Assembly: GCA_963578825.1 (NCBI GenBank)
Contig: CAUZDW010000016.1
Location: forward strand, 21,573 to 85,572
Source of the DNA: JAJDNS01 sp963578825
GTDB lineage: Bacteria > Acidobacteriota > Vicinamibacteria > Fen-336
Length of the DNA stretch: 64,000 nt
Reading direction: 5' to 3'
The first letter of the stretch is position 1; each line of letters starts with the position of its first letter. The position numbers were made by a program, and so were the translations under genes. The notes beneath the pieces were generated by a model. The model searched no databases and was not told the origin of the DNA. It was given only the letters and a program-made list of their open reading frames with translations. Below are positions 52,561 to 61,920 of this stretch, in pieces.

Positions 52561-52956
52561 TGCCTGGGATGTGTACCTGCGACCGAGCTGTGCGGAGAAA
52601 CACGCGGCTTCAAACCGAGTGCGCTCCGCCAGGGTCGTGACTTCAGACGGCACCTTCCGAATCCAGTAGTCCTGGAGGCGGCCCGCACGGTGGCCTTGAG
52701 GATACAACCCTGTGTGAAACGAGACAGTCGACGGATAGGTCCAGGGTGCTGCGGCCCGTGCGTTGTGAAAGTAGAAGCCGGCAGTGCCGAGCTCGTCCAG
52801 AAACGGCGTCAGCTCGTCCGTGGATCCGTGGATGCCCAGCCGATCCGCCCGCAGTTGGTCAATCAGGACGAGGACGACGCTCGGCCGCTCACTGCGCGGG
52901 CTCGCTCCAGGGCACCCGGCGGCGACGAGGGCGGCAATACACGGCCTTCTGGTCAT
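52560..52956 (-). pseudogene. Sulfatase/alkaline-phosphatase-superfamily lipoprotein, truncated 5' fragment
   Basis: From ATG 52956, a lipoprotein signal (lipobox LVAAGC at about residues 10-15) is followed by SVVLVLIDQLRADRLGIHG. This is the metal-site opening of the sulfatase family. TDELTPFLDELGTAGFYFHNARAAAPWTYPSTVSFHTGLYP follows, in which the nucleophile position is Thr (T-x-P-S), not the formylglycine Cys of true sulfatases. Similarity stops near 52585 and the frame then reads nonsense over the Wzy fragment. About 300 further residues of the family are gone. Confidence 0.75.
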
Positions 52957-53189
52957 TGGATGTGCCCTGACTGCCGATCCCCGAGCGACTGCCACTGTAA
53001 CACGTCCGGGCTCCTCCGAGCGTTCTCGAGCCTCCGTCCAACCGACACCGCGTTCCTCCGTCCTCGCGCCTGGGTCGGTTCGCCATTTCGAGAGCGACGA
53101 CACGCGCCACACACTGACGCCGGCGGCATCGCAGTGTCAGATGAATGCGATCGGCGCGCTCTGATGGACCTCGGTTAGACTCCCTTGTC

Positions 53190-55199
53190 ATGCGCACAGA
53201 CCTCGTGGCAGGTCTTCTCCTCGCCGTGCTGGCCGCTGCGGTTGGATGGCAATACGAGAGGACCTTCCAGGGCCATCAGCATTTCTACCAGCAGTACTAT
53301 GCCCCCGCTGTCCTGGAAGCATGCGGTCAGGGCTTCCGCGACGTACGCCAGCACGAGGCGCCGGCGCTGGACGACTTCCTCGCGTTGAGAAAGGACAGCC
53401 TTCCCTGCGCCGCCCTACCGGCGCGGCTGGCGACCGTCGACCCGTCCGAGTACCAACTCGTTTACCGCTACCTGTTGGGATCCGCGGCCATGATCTGGCG
53501 GGTGCGAGGCGTGAGCTGGGACAATCTTGGTCCACTCTTTGCGCTTCTCTACGGATTGAGCGCGGGAGCCGCCTACGGGATATTCCGACTCGGATCCGGA
53601 CGGATCTGGGCCGTCGTCTTCACGATCCTGTTCGTCTTCGCCGCGCCCCAGCTCCGGATGCTCCCTCAGCTCCGGGACTACTCGAAGGCCCCGTTCTTCC
53701 TACTGCTCCTGCTCGCGCTCGGGTTGATGCTCCAATCGCGTCCGTCGACCCGCCGCCTGGCAGTCCTTGGCGCCCTCGCCGGGGCTGTTGTTGGTGTGGG
53801 CACTTGTTTCCGTCGCGACCTCCTGATCTGCGTGCCGTTCGTGGTCCTGACAGTGTCCTGCTTTCTCTCGGGAGGTCCGCTTCGGAACCTCAGGGCTCGA
53901 GCTGTTGGGCTCGCCTCTTTCACTGCACTTCTCCTTCTCACGGCGTGGCCTGCGCTCTCCACGATCGCTGAGGGATACAACACCGCACACCTCACAATCC
54001 TCGGTCTCATGAGGCACTTTGACGAACCTCTCGGGATTGAGCGGTCGCTGTATGATCTTGGTCACTTCTATGACGACGGCTTCGTCGGAGATCTCGTCAA
54101 TAGCTACGCGGTGCGTATAGGATTGCACGTGGAGGGCTTGCACCGCCTTCCGCTTGCCGCCGGCCCCTACGACCGTGCGGGCATGTCGCTTCTCCAGACG
54201 GTGTTCCACGCGTTCCCGGCGGATGCCGTTGTTCGAGCCTACGCGGCGGCCATGGGATCGTTGGACAGCGCGTTCCAGCCTGCCGGTCAGATCCAGACCT
54301 CGAGCGTGCTGATCCGCTCCCTCGTTGGGGCACGGCACACCCTCCTCGCGCCACTCAACGTTCCGGGTCTCGGTGTGGCCATCAGCGCGGTGGCCATTGT
54401 GGGGCTCATGGGGGCCGCACCGAGGAAGGGCCTTTTCGCGGGCGCCGCCGTTCTCTACTTCGCCGGTTACCCATCTCTCATGTTCCAGGAGCGCCACTTC
54501 TTTCACATCCAAGTCATTCCCTACTGGGCACTTGGTGTCGTACTGAGCCAGGCGGCTGCGGCCTTCTGGGCCCTTTACCGGGGCCATTGGAGCGTGGAAC
54601 GTTGGCGCCGTGTCGGCCGGGCGGCGGCAAGAGGGCTGCTCCTCTTCACCGCGAGCATCCTCTTCCTGGTTCTGGCGCTCGAAGCGACCCGCTTGTGGCA
54701 GCAGCGACGCGTCTCTGAGCTGATCCAACGGTTGCTCGGGGCCCCTCTGGAAGTCGTCTCCACGACCACGACGCCCTTGGGAAGGCATCGGGTCCTGATC
54801 GGCGTTCCGCCTCCCGCCGAGACGGACGACACGCCGGGTGTCCGGACACAGTACCTGGTGCTCGCGCTCGACGACACGGCGTGCGAGGGGCCGCTGTCGG
54901 TGCGCTACGTGTACGAGGCACCGGCCCCGGTGCCCAAGTGGACCGAGACCAGGGCCATTCCGCTGTCCCGGGAAGGGCAAACCAGGGTCTATATTCCGGT
55001 GTATGAGACGGGGAGGGCCGACGGGCGGCGACGGCGTTTCCGCGGCTTCAAGCTCGAGGCGCGACAGGCTAGCTGCGTGGTTGGCGTGTGGCGCGTTCAC
55101 GGTCTGGAGGAAGTGCCGCTCTTGCTGAACCTCTATGTGCCACAGGACTGGGAGCGGCATCCGCTCTATCAGCAGATGGGGAGGAGGCTCCTCCCATGA
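53190..55199 (+). CDS. Large polytopic membrane protein, possibly GT-C-like, with soluble C-terminus
   Basis: The 669-residue protein has an N-terminal anchor (about 4-20) and a long first loop with many Tyr/Gln residues (QHFYQQYYAP) at about residues 30-105. Eight to ten further helices run to about residue 520, then a 150-residue soluble domain (RTQYLVLALDDTACEGPLSVRYVYEAP and VYIPVYETG). The layout resembles GT-C glycosyltransferases, with an early Glu/Asp loop and a C-terminal extracytoplasmic domain. I see no decisive motif. ATG 53190 follows a 233-base gap from the divergent sulfatase fragment. Confidence 0.7.
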   Translation: MRTDLVAGLLLAVLAAAVGWQYERTFQGHQHFYQQYYAPAVLEACGQGFRDVRQHEAPALDDFLALRKDSLPCAALPARLATVDPSEYQLVYRYLLGSAAMIWRVRGVSWDNLGPLFALLYGLSAGAAYGIFRLGSGRIWAVVFTILFVFAAPQLRMLPQLRDYSKAPFFLLLLLALGLMLQSRPSTRRLAVLGALAGAVVGVGTCFRRDLLICVPFVVLTVSCFLSGGPLRNLRARAVGLASFTALLLLTAWPALSTIAEGYNTAHLTILGLMRHFDEPLGIERSLYDLGHFYDDGFVGDLVNSYAVRIGLHVEGLHRLPLAAGPYDRAGMSLLQTVFHAFPADAVVRAYAAAMGSLDSAFQPAGQIQTSSVLIRSLVGARHTLLAPLNVPGLGVAISAVAIVGLMGAAPRKGLFAGAAVLYFAGYPSLMFQERHFFHIQVIPYWALGVVLSQAAAAFWALYRGHWSVERWRRVGRAAARGLLLFTASILFLVLALEATRLWQQRRVSELIQRLLGAPLEVVSTTTTPLGRHRVLIGVPPPAETDDTPGVRTQYLVLALDDTACEGPLSVRYVYEAPAPVPKWTETRAIPLSREGQTRVYIPVYETGRADGRRRRFRGFKLEARQASCVVGVWRVHGLEEVPLLLNLYVPQDWERHPLYQQMGRRLLP

Positions 55200-55235
55200 C
55201 GAGCCGCGTGTCTCCGACATCGCAGTTCTCCTGGC

Positions 55236-55251
55236 GGAGCCGGGCGGCTCC
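55236..55251. terminator. Candidate GC hairpin between convergent genes
   Basis: GGAGCC-GGGC-GGCTCC forms a six-pair stem between the convergent ends at 55199 and 55288. There is no T-run on either side, so it is weak evidence for intrinsic termination. Confidence 0.25.
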
Positions 55252-55287
55252 CTGGGGCGATGCCCTTGGTCACCCGGCCACGGCTCT

Positions 55288-56505
55288 TCACAGTGTCGTG
55301 AGCACCTCGAGGTAGCGTGCAGCTAGCATCTTCCGGTCGTACCATTCAGCTACGAAAGGCCGTCCGCGGCCGGCGAGTGTCTCGCGCCGAGCGGCGTCGG
55401 CGTGCAGCTGTGAGATCGACTCCGCCAGGAGCCCTGGATCCTCCGGAGGAATGACCAGAGCCGCTCCGGACTCCTCCAGGATCCGCGCGGCCTCACCCTC
55501 GACGGAGGCGATGATGGGCTGTCCGCACGCGAGGATCTCAAACATCTTCGAGGGGATGAACGCGCGGAAGAGGGGAACGCGCCGCAGCGGGACCAGGCAC
55601 ACGTCGGCGCTGCGGTAGAGGGCGGGCACCTCCTGTCGGGGCACGGCGGGCAAGAACGAGACGTTCGCGAGCCCGCGTTGCCGCGCGTCCTCGACGAGCC
55701 GGCCCTTCTCCGCACCCTCGCCCACGAACAGGAAATGGACGGCGGAATCGTCTTGCAGTCGCTCCGCGGCGTCGAGCACCCGCGCGAGCGCGTGGCTGAT
55801 GCCATGGGCGCCGCAGTAGAGCACCACGAAGCGTCCGGTGAGCTCGAGCCGCGCCAGCAGCTTCGCGTCCGGGGGGCCTGGCTCGAACGCCTCGAGGTCC
55901 ACGCCATTCGGGATAAAGTGGATCTTCGCCTTCTCGATGCCGCGCCCCTCGATGTTCTCGGCGAATCCCCGCGTGACCGTCACCACGGCGGCGCTCCGCC
56001 GATAGAGGAAGATCTCGAGCCCCTCCAGCGATCGGAGGACGAATCGGTTCTTGAGCACGCCGAGCTCGGCGAATATGGCCGGCCAGAGATCGCGCACCTC
56101 GAAAACGAAAGGCGCACCCAACCGCAGCGAGAGGAGCCAAGCCGCAACGACGGAGAACAGGGTGGGAGAGCTGCCGATCAGCACGTCGACGCCGCGGAGG
56201 GGGGCATGGCCATGCCACACGGCCTGGGTCATGAAGAACAGATGCCCGAGGGTGCGCCGGACGAAGCCCTGATTGGGCGTGGCGTAGGTCGGGCAACGGA
56301 TGATGCTGATACCGTCCTTCTGCTCGACGAGGACGCCGCGGCGCCGATAGGATTCGGGGATGACCCCGGTGGGGTGGTTCGGGAAGTTGGTGACGACACG
56401 AACCTCGTGACCCAGGGCGACCCACTCGCGCCCAAGCTCCAGCAAGCGCGCGCTGGGGGCCCCGGGCTCGGGCCAGAAATAGTGGCTGAGGATTCCTATC
56501 TTCAC
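55288..56505 (-). CDS. Glycosyltransferase family 4, WbuB-like
   Basis: The 405-residue protein follows WbuB-type GT4 enzymes. It opens KIGILSHYFWPEPGAPSARLLEL and has EVRVVTNFPNHPTG, FEVRDLWPAIFAELGVL and VVLYCGAHGISHALARVL. The donor site is PLFRAFIPSKMFEILACGQPIIASVEGEAARIL with E-x7-E. In O-antigen clusters WbuB relatives add FucNAc- or QuiNAc-like sugars. The GTG at 56505 overlaps the upstream heparinase-like gene stop (GTGA). It ends an operon of Wzy/ligase, heparinase-like protein and this transferase. Confidence 0.92.
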   Translation of the reverse strand: MKIGILSHYFWPEPGAPSARLLELGREWVALGHEVRVVTNFPNHPTGVIPESYRRRGVLVEQKDGISIIRCPTYATPNQGFVRRTLGHLFFMTQAVWHGHAPLRGVDVLIGSSPTLFSVVAAWLLSLRLGAPFVFEVRDLWPAIFAELGVLKNRFVLRSLEGLEIFLYRRSAAVVTVTRGFAENIEGRGIEKAKIHFIPNGVDLEAFEPGPPDAKLLARLELTGRFVVLYCGAHGISHALARVLDAAERLQDDSAVHFLFVGEGAEKGRLVEDARQRGLANVSFLPAVPRQEVPALYRSADVCLVPLRRVPLFRAFIPSKMFEILACGQPIIASVEGEAARILEESGAALVIPPEDPGLLAESISQLHADAARRETLAGRGRPFVAEWYDRKMLAARYLEVLTTL

Positions 56506-58208
56506 CGCTGAAGGGTCCTCGGCCAGCGGGGCACTGTGTGCTCCCCCACCGTGGCTCCGTCCGGCCCGATGCTCAGCGGCACGTCGCGATCCGCGAGGGC
56601 ATAACCGAACTCTGGCGTCCGCCCTCTTTGGAGGGCGATGACCTCGCAGGGGAGCCTCTGGCCAAAACGCGGGGCATAGAACCCCTGCTCCTTGGAGAGC
56701 TCCCCGCCAAACGCACGAAACGTGAGCTTTCGGTCGCCGGCAACGACGGTGGCTTCGACCGGCCCGTCAACGGACACCGTCACGCCGGGTGCGAAACGGA
56801 TCCGGGAGACGGCCTCGTGCTCGCGCGCCGAGTGGACCGTGTCCCAGACGAGGAGGACTGCGGGCCGCAGAAAACAGATCTCCCGCTCGTGGCGAGGGCG
56901 TCCGGGAAGGCGGCGGTAGGCGTCGTGCCAGCCAGCCGCGTGCAGACCCTCCGGCGTCAGCTCCACGCGGACGTCGCGGGGGCGGCCTCGGCGGCCGACG
57001 CGGAAGGCACCGAAAAACTCGCACTGGTCTTGACCGTCCAGCTCGACCGTGTTGTGGGCACGGGTCGAACGCACCCATTCCCTCTCCGGTCCCTCTTCGT
57101 AGGTTGAGGTCCCGCCGTCAACAACGAGCCTCTCGCCATCTCGGCTCAGCTCGAACGAGAAGATGTCACCGTGCGCATGAGCGGGGACGTAATCGGGCCC
57201 GATCGGGCCGGCGTCGAGAAGGAATGCGTCCCGGCTATCGCTCCAGACGTGGTAGCCGGTCTCGGGGAAGGTTCGCCTCTCGTCCGAGGGCGACAGCCCC
57301 AGAAGGTCGGCGTAGGCCAGGAGGTCCTCGGGAGAGGGAGCGATCTCGATGGCGCTGTCGTTGAAAAGGGCGATGCCTCCGTCGGGGTGGCGGAGCTGCC
57401 GCGCATAGGCGAGCAGAGAGGGCAGGCGCGCCGAGAGAGTCTCCCGGAGGGGGCCCGAGCGGAGCACGGCGAAGAGGTCAAGAAGCCCATGGAGGAGGAT
57501 CCCGTGGTACATCGGCGAACGCTCGAAGTGACCGCCGTCCGACAGGAACTGCTCGGAAAACTCCGTGTCGAGGATTTTCCCGCCGATCTTGCGCCAGCGC
57601 TCCACCTGTCGTCCGGAGAAGCATTCGGCCAGGAAGCAAAGCGTGAGGCCGTTTTCGAGAAGATGGTTGCCTCCAAGGTGGACCTCGATCGTGTCGGCGA
57701 GGCAGTCGGCCTGCGCCGCGATCGAAGCAAGAGCGCGATCCAGATCTGAAGGAGGCCAGGCCTCGGTCTCGAGCAGGCTCTTCGTCCAGTTCCTCAGCCG
57801 CAACGACAACGTGTACGGCATCCAGGCCGGGCTCCCGGTGCGGGGCGGGCAGCGGGCGATCCAATCCCGCACGAGGGCGGCGCGGTGTAGCGGAGCAAGG
57901 AAGGGCAGGTAGGCGAAGTAGTGCAGGTTGAAGAGCCACAAAAGAGGGGCCGGCGGGTGCCAGTCGGGGGGATCGCCGACGGCGAATGTCCGGCCAACCG
58001 CTGTGAAGCGCCCGTCCTGGAAGGAGCAGCCTCCCGCGTGATGGAGGAACGCGATCCTCGTCGTCGAGAGGGTCAGGTCGCTCTCACGCCCGAAGCTGTA
58101 CCGCTCGAGCCTCCGGAACCGGCGGTACGAGCGGTGCGCGACGTTCAACAGGGCCCGGCGAGGGCCCAGATGAGCCACCGCCGCCGCGAGACGGACCAGT
58201 CTCCTCAT
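56502..58208 (-). CDS. Heparinase II/III-family protein (short form)
   Basis: The 568-residue protein carries the alpha-toroid segment (LLWLFNLHYFAYL, SLLETEAWPP, VHLGGNHLLENGLTLCFLAECF, GGHFERSPMYHGILLHGLLDL). The C-terminal beta domain has PAHAHGDIFSFELS and STRAHNTVELDGQDQCEFFGAFRVGRR. The shorter length and the NLHYF opening distinguish it from the form at 43277. No signal peptide is evident (RRLVRLAAAVAHLGPRR). It is sandwiched between a Wzy/ligase gene and WbuB, with four-base overlaps on both sides, so it is probably part of glycan synthesis. Confidence 0.9.
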   Translation of the reverse strand: MRRLVRLAAAVAHLGPRRALLNVAHRSYRRFRRLERYSFGRESDLTLSTTRIAFLHHAGGCSFQDGRFTAVGRTFAVGDPPDWHPPAPLLWLFNLHYFAYLPFLAPLHRAALVRDWIARCPPRTGSPAWMPYTLSLRLRNWTKSLLETEAWPPSDLDRALASIAAQADCLADTIEVHLGGNHLLENGLTLCFLAECFSGRQVERWRKIGGKILDTEFSEQFLSDGGHFERSPMYHGILLHGLLDLFAVLRSGPLRETLSARLPSLLAYARQLRHPDGGIALFNDSAIEIAPSPEDLLAYADLLGLSPSDERRTFPETGYHVWSDSRDAFLLDAGPIGPDYVPAHAHGDIFSFELSRDGERLVVDGGTSTYEEGPEREWVRSTRAHNTVELDGQDQCEFFGAFRVGRRGRPRDVRVELTPEGLHAAGWHDAYRRLPGRPRHEREICFLRPAVLLVWDTVHSAREHEAVSRIRFAPGVTVSVDGPVEATVVAGDRKLTFRAFGGELSKEQGFYAPRFGQRLPCEVIALQRGRTPEFGYALADRDVPLSIGPDGATVGEHTVPRWPRTLQR

Positions 58209-60193
58209 GGGGTCACGGAATGGATGAAGATTCCGAGGCGCCTCCAGTCGTCGCCTCCCGACGTCTCAGCGGGGACGAAGGGCGGTGAGACGCGCACTGA
58301 GATTCTCTTGAATCCCGGCACCGCGGGTAGCGGCAGCACGCTCTCCCGCACCCGTCCAGAGACAGCCGGCGATCTCTCCACCAGGGCTCCGTCCACGTAG
58401 AACGACACCTCGGCCGTGTAGTCGCGCACCGCCTGGTCTCCCGTGTGCCACCGAACGATGGCCGTGGGAGCGGTGGTGTCGACCACGAAGGTCGCTTCTG
58501 GACGAGTCCACAGCCCGCCCGCCTCGGGTGGCTCCATGCCCATCACCAGACGCCACCGAAGACGCCGCCACTGGTCCTCTACCGCCAGGGAGGAACGGGA
58601 CATCACTTGCCCGACGATGCCGAGCACGATGGAGCCCACGACCAGCGCCGCCGCCGCCGAGCTCGAAACCCGGGCATGGGCACGCGGGCCACCGGGATCG
58701 GAGCCGGCGCCCTCACGCGCGGCCATTCCGACGATCAGCCAGAAGAAGACGAGTGCCTCCGAGTTGTACAAGGACGGTCCGAGCTGTAGCGCTCCCCCCA
58801 AGGCGAGCAGGCTGACGGCGAGATCGGCCGAACCCACGCGCCATCGCCCCCGCCACGCGGACGTCGCCGCAGACACGAACAAGTAGATGAAGACGAGGAC
58901 GAGGGCGAGCATCGCCGGCACACCCAGCTCGACCCCGGTATTGAGGAACTGGTTGGGCGCGTACGAGGTCAGCAGATACTGCTCGGCCAGCTCCAGCTCG
59001 GGCATGAGCAACGCCCGCTGCTTGCTAGCCTCCGCCAGGTACAGTCCGGCGCCGACTCCCGAGAGCGGGTACTCTCCCATCACCCGAAAAATCAGGGGGT
59101 AGCTTCTGAGGCGCGTCTCGAAGAGGACCCCGTACAGCCCGTAGTCTCGGACACCCATCCTGAGCCGACCGAGCGCGTTCCCCTCATCAGGGGGTGTGAC
59201 CAGATACGTCACCGCGCCCACAGACAGGAGCGTCACGACCCCGGCCAGCGAAAGGGAAGCGGCAATACGTCGCCGTGCGCGAAAGAGCTGCGGAACGTGG
59301 ACACTGATCCAGAGCAACGTGACGACAAATATGGCCACCAGGGCGGTGCGGCTCCCGCTCGCACTCGCCGAATGCACCAACATAAGAACGCTGCCCACCG
59401 TCAACACCGCCCGGACACCGCGAGACGACCCCCATACCGGCAGGAGCAGATACAGGGCCAGAGCCACGTCGCCGAGCGCGTAGCAGAAGGACGTCACACC
59501 GTTGAGCCGGCCCATTGGTGCGAACCCGTGAGGAAGCAGGAATGTCTCGTCCGCATACGTCTGCCAGACCAGCGCGGCGAAGTTGATCAGGAGCACCACG
59601 AAGACGGCGACGCTGAGTCTTTCTCGCCGGATCCTCTCAGAGCGAGCGTATTCGTACAGCCCGAACCAGACGAACATCGCGGTGGCGCCGATCGTGGCGC
59701 GGATGACGGCTTCCTCGGAGGAGAAGCCGAGGGAGTTGAACGGGTAGTAGCGATAGGCAAAGCCCGGCGCCGGCGTGAAGGAGCGGATACGGACGAGCGT
59801 GAATGCCAGCGAGACCAGCGACCAGACGGCCACCGACAGGAGCGCAAACCCCGGGATGTCGAGGGAAGGACCTTGTTCCTTCCGGCGCACCCGGTCGAGC
59901 ACGTAGAGGCCGACAGACAAAGCGATGAGGCTCAGACCCAGGTCGAGGGTGTAGCCACGGTGGTGCGTCTTCGCCCACCCCAGAAGGAGCGCCGCGAATC
60001 CGGCAACGAGGGGCGCGTGCTGGGGCCGGCGCACAGAGAAGGCCCCGACGCCAACGAACGCGACCGACCACAGAACGAGCTCGCCGAGCCCGCGCCCCAG
60101 GGACTGAACCAGTAGCACCGAAGAAAGCGCAATGGCCAGGGAGCCGTAGGCGAAAAAGATCAGGCGAGGCAGCTGGAAGGTGAGGTCTGTCAT
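58205..60193 (-). CDS. O-antigen ligase/polymerase (Wzy/WaaL family), intact
   Basis: The 662-residue protein has about 12 helices, the classic Wzy_C region MGEYPLSGVGAGLYLAEASKQRALL and SYAPNQFLNTGVELGVPAML in the periplasmic loop. An unusual soluble C-terminal tail of about 150 residues follows (ATFVVDTTAPTAIVRWHTGD and PAVPGFKRISVRVSPPFVPAE). It polymerises or transfers a lipid-linked glycan. ATG 60193 gives the start with the first helix next; the open frame upstream is out of keeping with the family. Its stop overlaps the heparinase-like gene start (ATGA). Confidence 0.9.
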   Translation of the reverse strand: MTDLTFQLPRLIFFAYGSLAIALSSVLLVQSLGRGLGELVLWSVAFVGVGAFSVRRPQHAPLVAGFAALLLGWAKTHHRGYTLDLGLSLIALSVGLYVLDRVRRKEQGPSLDIPGFALLSVAVWSLVSLAFTLVRIRSFTPAPGFAYRYYPFNSLGFSSEEAVIRATIGATAMFVWFGLYEYARSERIRRERLSVAVFVVLLINFAALVWQTYADETFLLPHGFAPMGRLNGVTSFCYALGDVALALYLLLPVWGSSRGVRAVLTVGSVLMLVHSASASGSRTALVAIFVVTLLWISVHVPQLFRARRRIAASLSLAGVVTLLSVGAVTYLVTPPDEGNALGRLRMGVRDYGLYGVLFETRLRSYPLIFRVMGEYPLSGVGAGLYLAEASKQRALLMPELELAEQYLLTSYAPNQFLNTGVELGVPAMLALVLVFIYLFVSAATSAWRGRWRVGSADLAVSLLALGGALQLGPSLYNSEALVFFWLIVGMAAREGAGSDPGGPRAHARVSSSAAAALVVGSIVLGIVGQVMSRSSLAVEDQWRRLRWRLVMGMEPPEAGGLWTRPEATFVVDTTAPTAIVRWHTGDQAVRDYTAEVSFYVDGALVERSPAVSGRVRESVLPLPAVPGFKRISVRVSPPFVPAETSGGDDWRRLGIFIHSVTP

Positions 60194-60303
60194 CCGGACG
60201 GGTGTCTCTGTCCCCGGGGGCCCACCTTGGGGATATTGGCACAGACCCGGGCGAAAACGGAAGTTGCGGCCAGAGGACTCCCATCCCTTCCTTGACTCCC
60301 GAC

Positions 60304-61245
60304 ATGCGTTCCAGGCATAGCTCTCCGCTGGATGCTGTAGCCCACGGAGCGCAGAGCGTGAACGGCCAGGCCACTGATCTAGGACAGTTCCCGCGCTTGT
60401 TGAGCCTGTACCGAAGGCATCCATGGCTTCTTCGCACGCCCTTACGACAAGTGCAGCGGCTCTTCTTCCCGCGCCACACTGTCCTTGATCCCACCTCCTT
60501 TTACCCGCGCGCGATGGCTCTCGTCGGCCTCGTCCCCCAGCAACCTCTCGAGCGGTACCGCGAAGAGATCCAATCCGACGGCCCCTTGTGCGACCGCTAC
60601 TGTAGTGCTGTTGAGTCCGGCCGCATCGCGCGCAAGTACCGTTGCTATGCGGACCGCCTGGCCAACACGGCCAACCTCGTGGTTTTCTACGCGCTCGTTC
60701 GCGAAACCCGCCCCTCCGTCGTTGTGGAGACGGGCACCGCCACCGGCTCGATGACGAGCTGGATCCTGGCAGCCCTCAGGGCCAACGGCCACGGGAGGCT
60801 GATCTCCATCGATCTTCCACCCATCGAAGGACGACTCCAAATGGGCGTCACAGTCGCGCCAGACGATGTGGGCTTCCTGATTCCCCCCGCGTATCGCGAC
60901 CGGTGGGAGTACATCCAGGCTGATGCCAAGGTGATGCTGCCGCGCGTTCTCGTGGACAACCCCGTTGACATGTTTGTCCACGACAGTCTGCATACGCGGA
61001 CGCACATGTTGTTCGAGTACAATGTCGCCCGCTGCCTGATGCGCCCGCACGGCGTGCTGGTGTCAGACGACATTCTCTGGAACCGAGCCTTCTTCGATTT
61101 CGTAGTCTCACACCGGCTCGCGTCGCTGGGCTGCATCACCAACCCCAACCTGGGGTTCACCTGCAACCGCTTCGACGACTTCGAGCTCGGTGTGGGCACG
61201 GCGGTTGTACAGCCACCCGATGCTCGCTCGGTTGCGGCCACATAG
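60304..61245 (+). CDS. CmcI-like class I SAM methyltransferase
   Basis: From ATG 60304 the protein has 313 residues. A typical CmcI/MT_24-type core starts VVVETGTATGSMTSWILAAL (motif I), with GRLISIDLPPIEG (motif II) and the metal-site-like PVDMFVHDSLHTRTHM and VLVSDDILWN. The family includes cephalosporin hydroxylase/methyltransferase CmcI and many glycan-cluster proteins. An earlier in-frame start at 60202 would add a low-complexity leader. It diverges from the Wzy/ligase. Confidence 0.8.
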   Translation: MRSRHSSPLDAVAHGAQSVNGQATDLGQFPRLLSLYRRHPWLLRTPLRQVQRLFFPRHTVLDPTSFYPRAMALVGLVPQQPLERYREEIQSDGPLCDRYCSAVESGRIARKYRCYADRLANTANLVVFYALVRETRPSVVVETGTATGSMTSWILAALRANGHGRLISIDLPPIEGRLQMGVTVAPDDVGFLIPPAYRDRWEYIQADAKVMLPRVLVDNPVDMFVHDSLHTRTHMLFEYNVARCLMRPHGVLVSDDILWNRAFFDFVVSHRLASLGCITNPNLGFTCNRFDDFELGVGTAVVQPPDARSVAAT

Positions 61246-61257
61246 CCGGCTGCTGAA

Positions 61258-61920
61258 TCACACTGATCGTGGACTCTTCGACAGCGGCGTCAGGGTTCCC
61301 ATACAACCCCGCGTCTGCGACCCCGGGCTCGTCGCCCTCGCCCAGAGGTTGAGCCCGAGCTCGAAGCGTCCGACCTCGACGAGTGGGTCCGGGAAGCCGG
61401 CTCGCACGAGAACGGTCCGGAGCTTCCCGGGGTCGTACACGTCCTGATGCTCCTCGTGGTGCTCACGGCTCGTGATCCGCAGGGCCGAGAGCAGATGGAG
61501 CAGGGTCTCTCCCTGGGCGGACGGCAGGGTGAACACGGCCACGCCACCGTCGCGCAGCACGCGGTACACCTCTCGCACCACGAAGAGGGTGGCTTCGGGG
61601 GCCAGGTGCTCGACGAGGGCGAGGAGGGCCACCACGTCAAAATGCCGACCCGGGTAGGGTATCCCCCCGGTCACGACGTCGTGCTGGCGCACTTCGATCC
61701 CGGGCGGCGCGGCACCGCTCGGCGAACGGCGGTCGAGCCCGTCCTTCTCGCGGAACCGGGTGCGAGCGAGAAACGCCGGCCAGGTGCCACAGCCCACATC
61801 GAGGATCCGGCCGGAGCGAAGCCCTGCCGGGATGAGGCACTCGGCCTGCCGGTGACGCAGGCGAGCCAGGAGCGGTGAGAGCAGTCCCGGGGAGGCGATG
61901 CCCTCCGCGATGTCGGTCAT
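61258..61920 (-). CDS. Class I SAM-dependent methyltransferase
   Basis: The 220-residue protein has motif I SGRILDVGCGTWPAFLA. A VRQHDVVTGGIPYPGRHFDVVALLALVEHLAPE stretch follows (post-motifs with a shortened acidic loop), then LRDGGVAVFTLPSAQG. It is otherwise plain, with no extra domain. The ATG at 61920 overlaps the stop of the upstream GT-C-like gene. It converges on the CmcI-like gene with a 12-base gap. Confidence 0.85.
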   Translation of the reverse strand: MTDIAEGIASPGLLSPLLARLRHRQAECLIPAGLRSGRILDVGCGTWPAFLARTRFREKDGLDRRSPSGAAPPGIEVRQHDVVTGGIPYPGRHFDVVALLALVEHLAPEATLFVVREVYRVLRDGGVAVFTLPSAQGETLLHLLSALRITSREHHEEHQDVYDPGKLRTVLVRAGFPDPLVEVGRFELGLNLWARATSPGSQTRGCMGTLTPLSKSPRSV

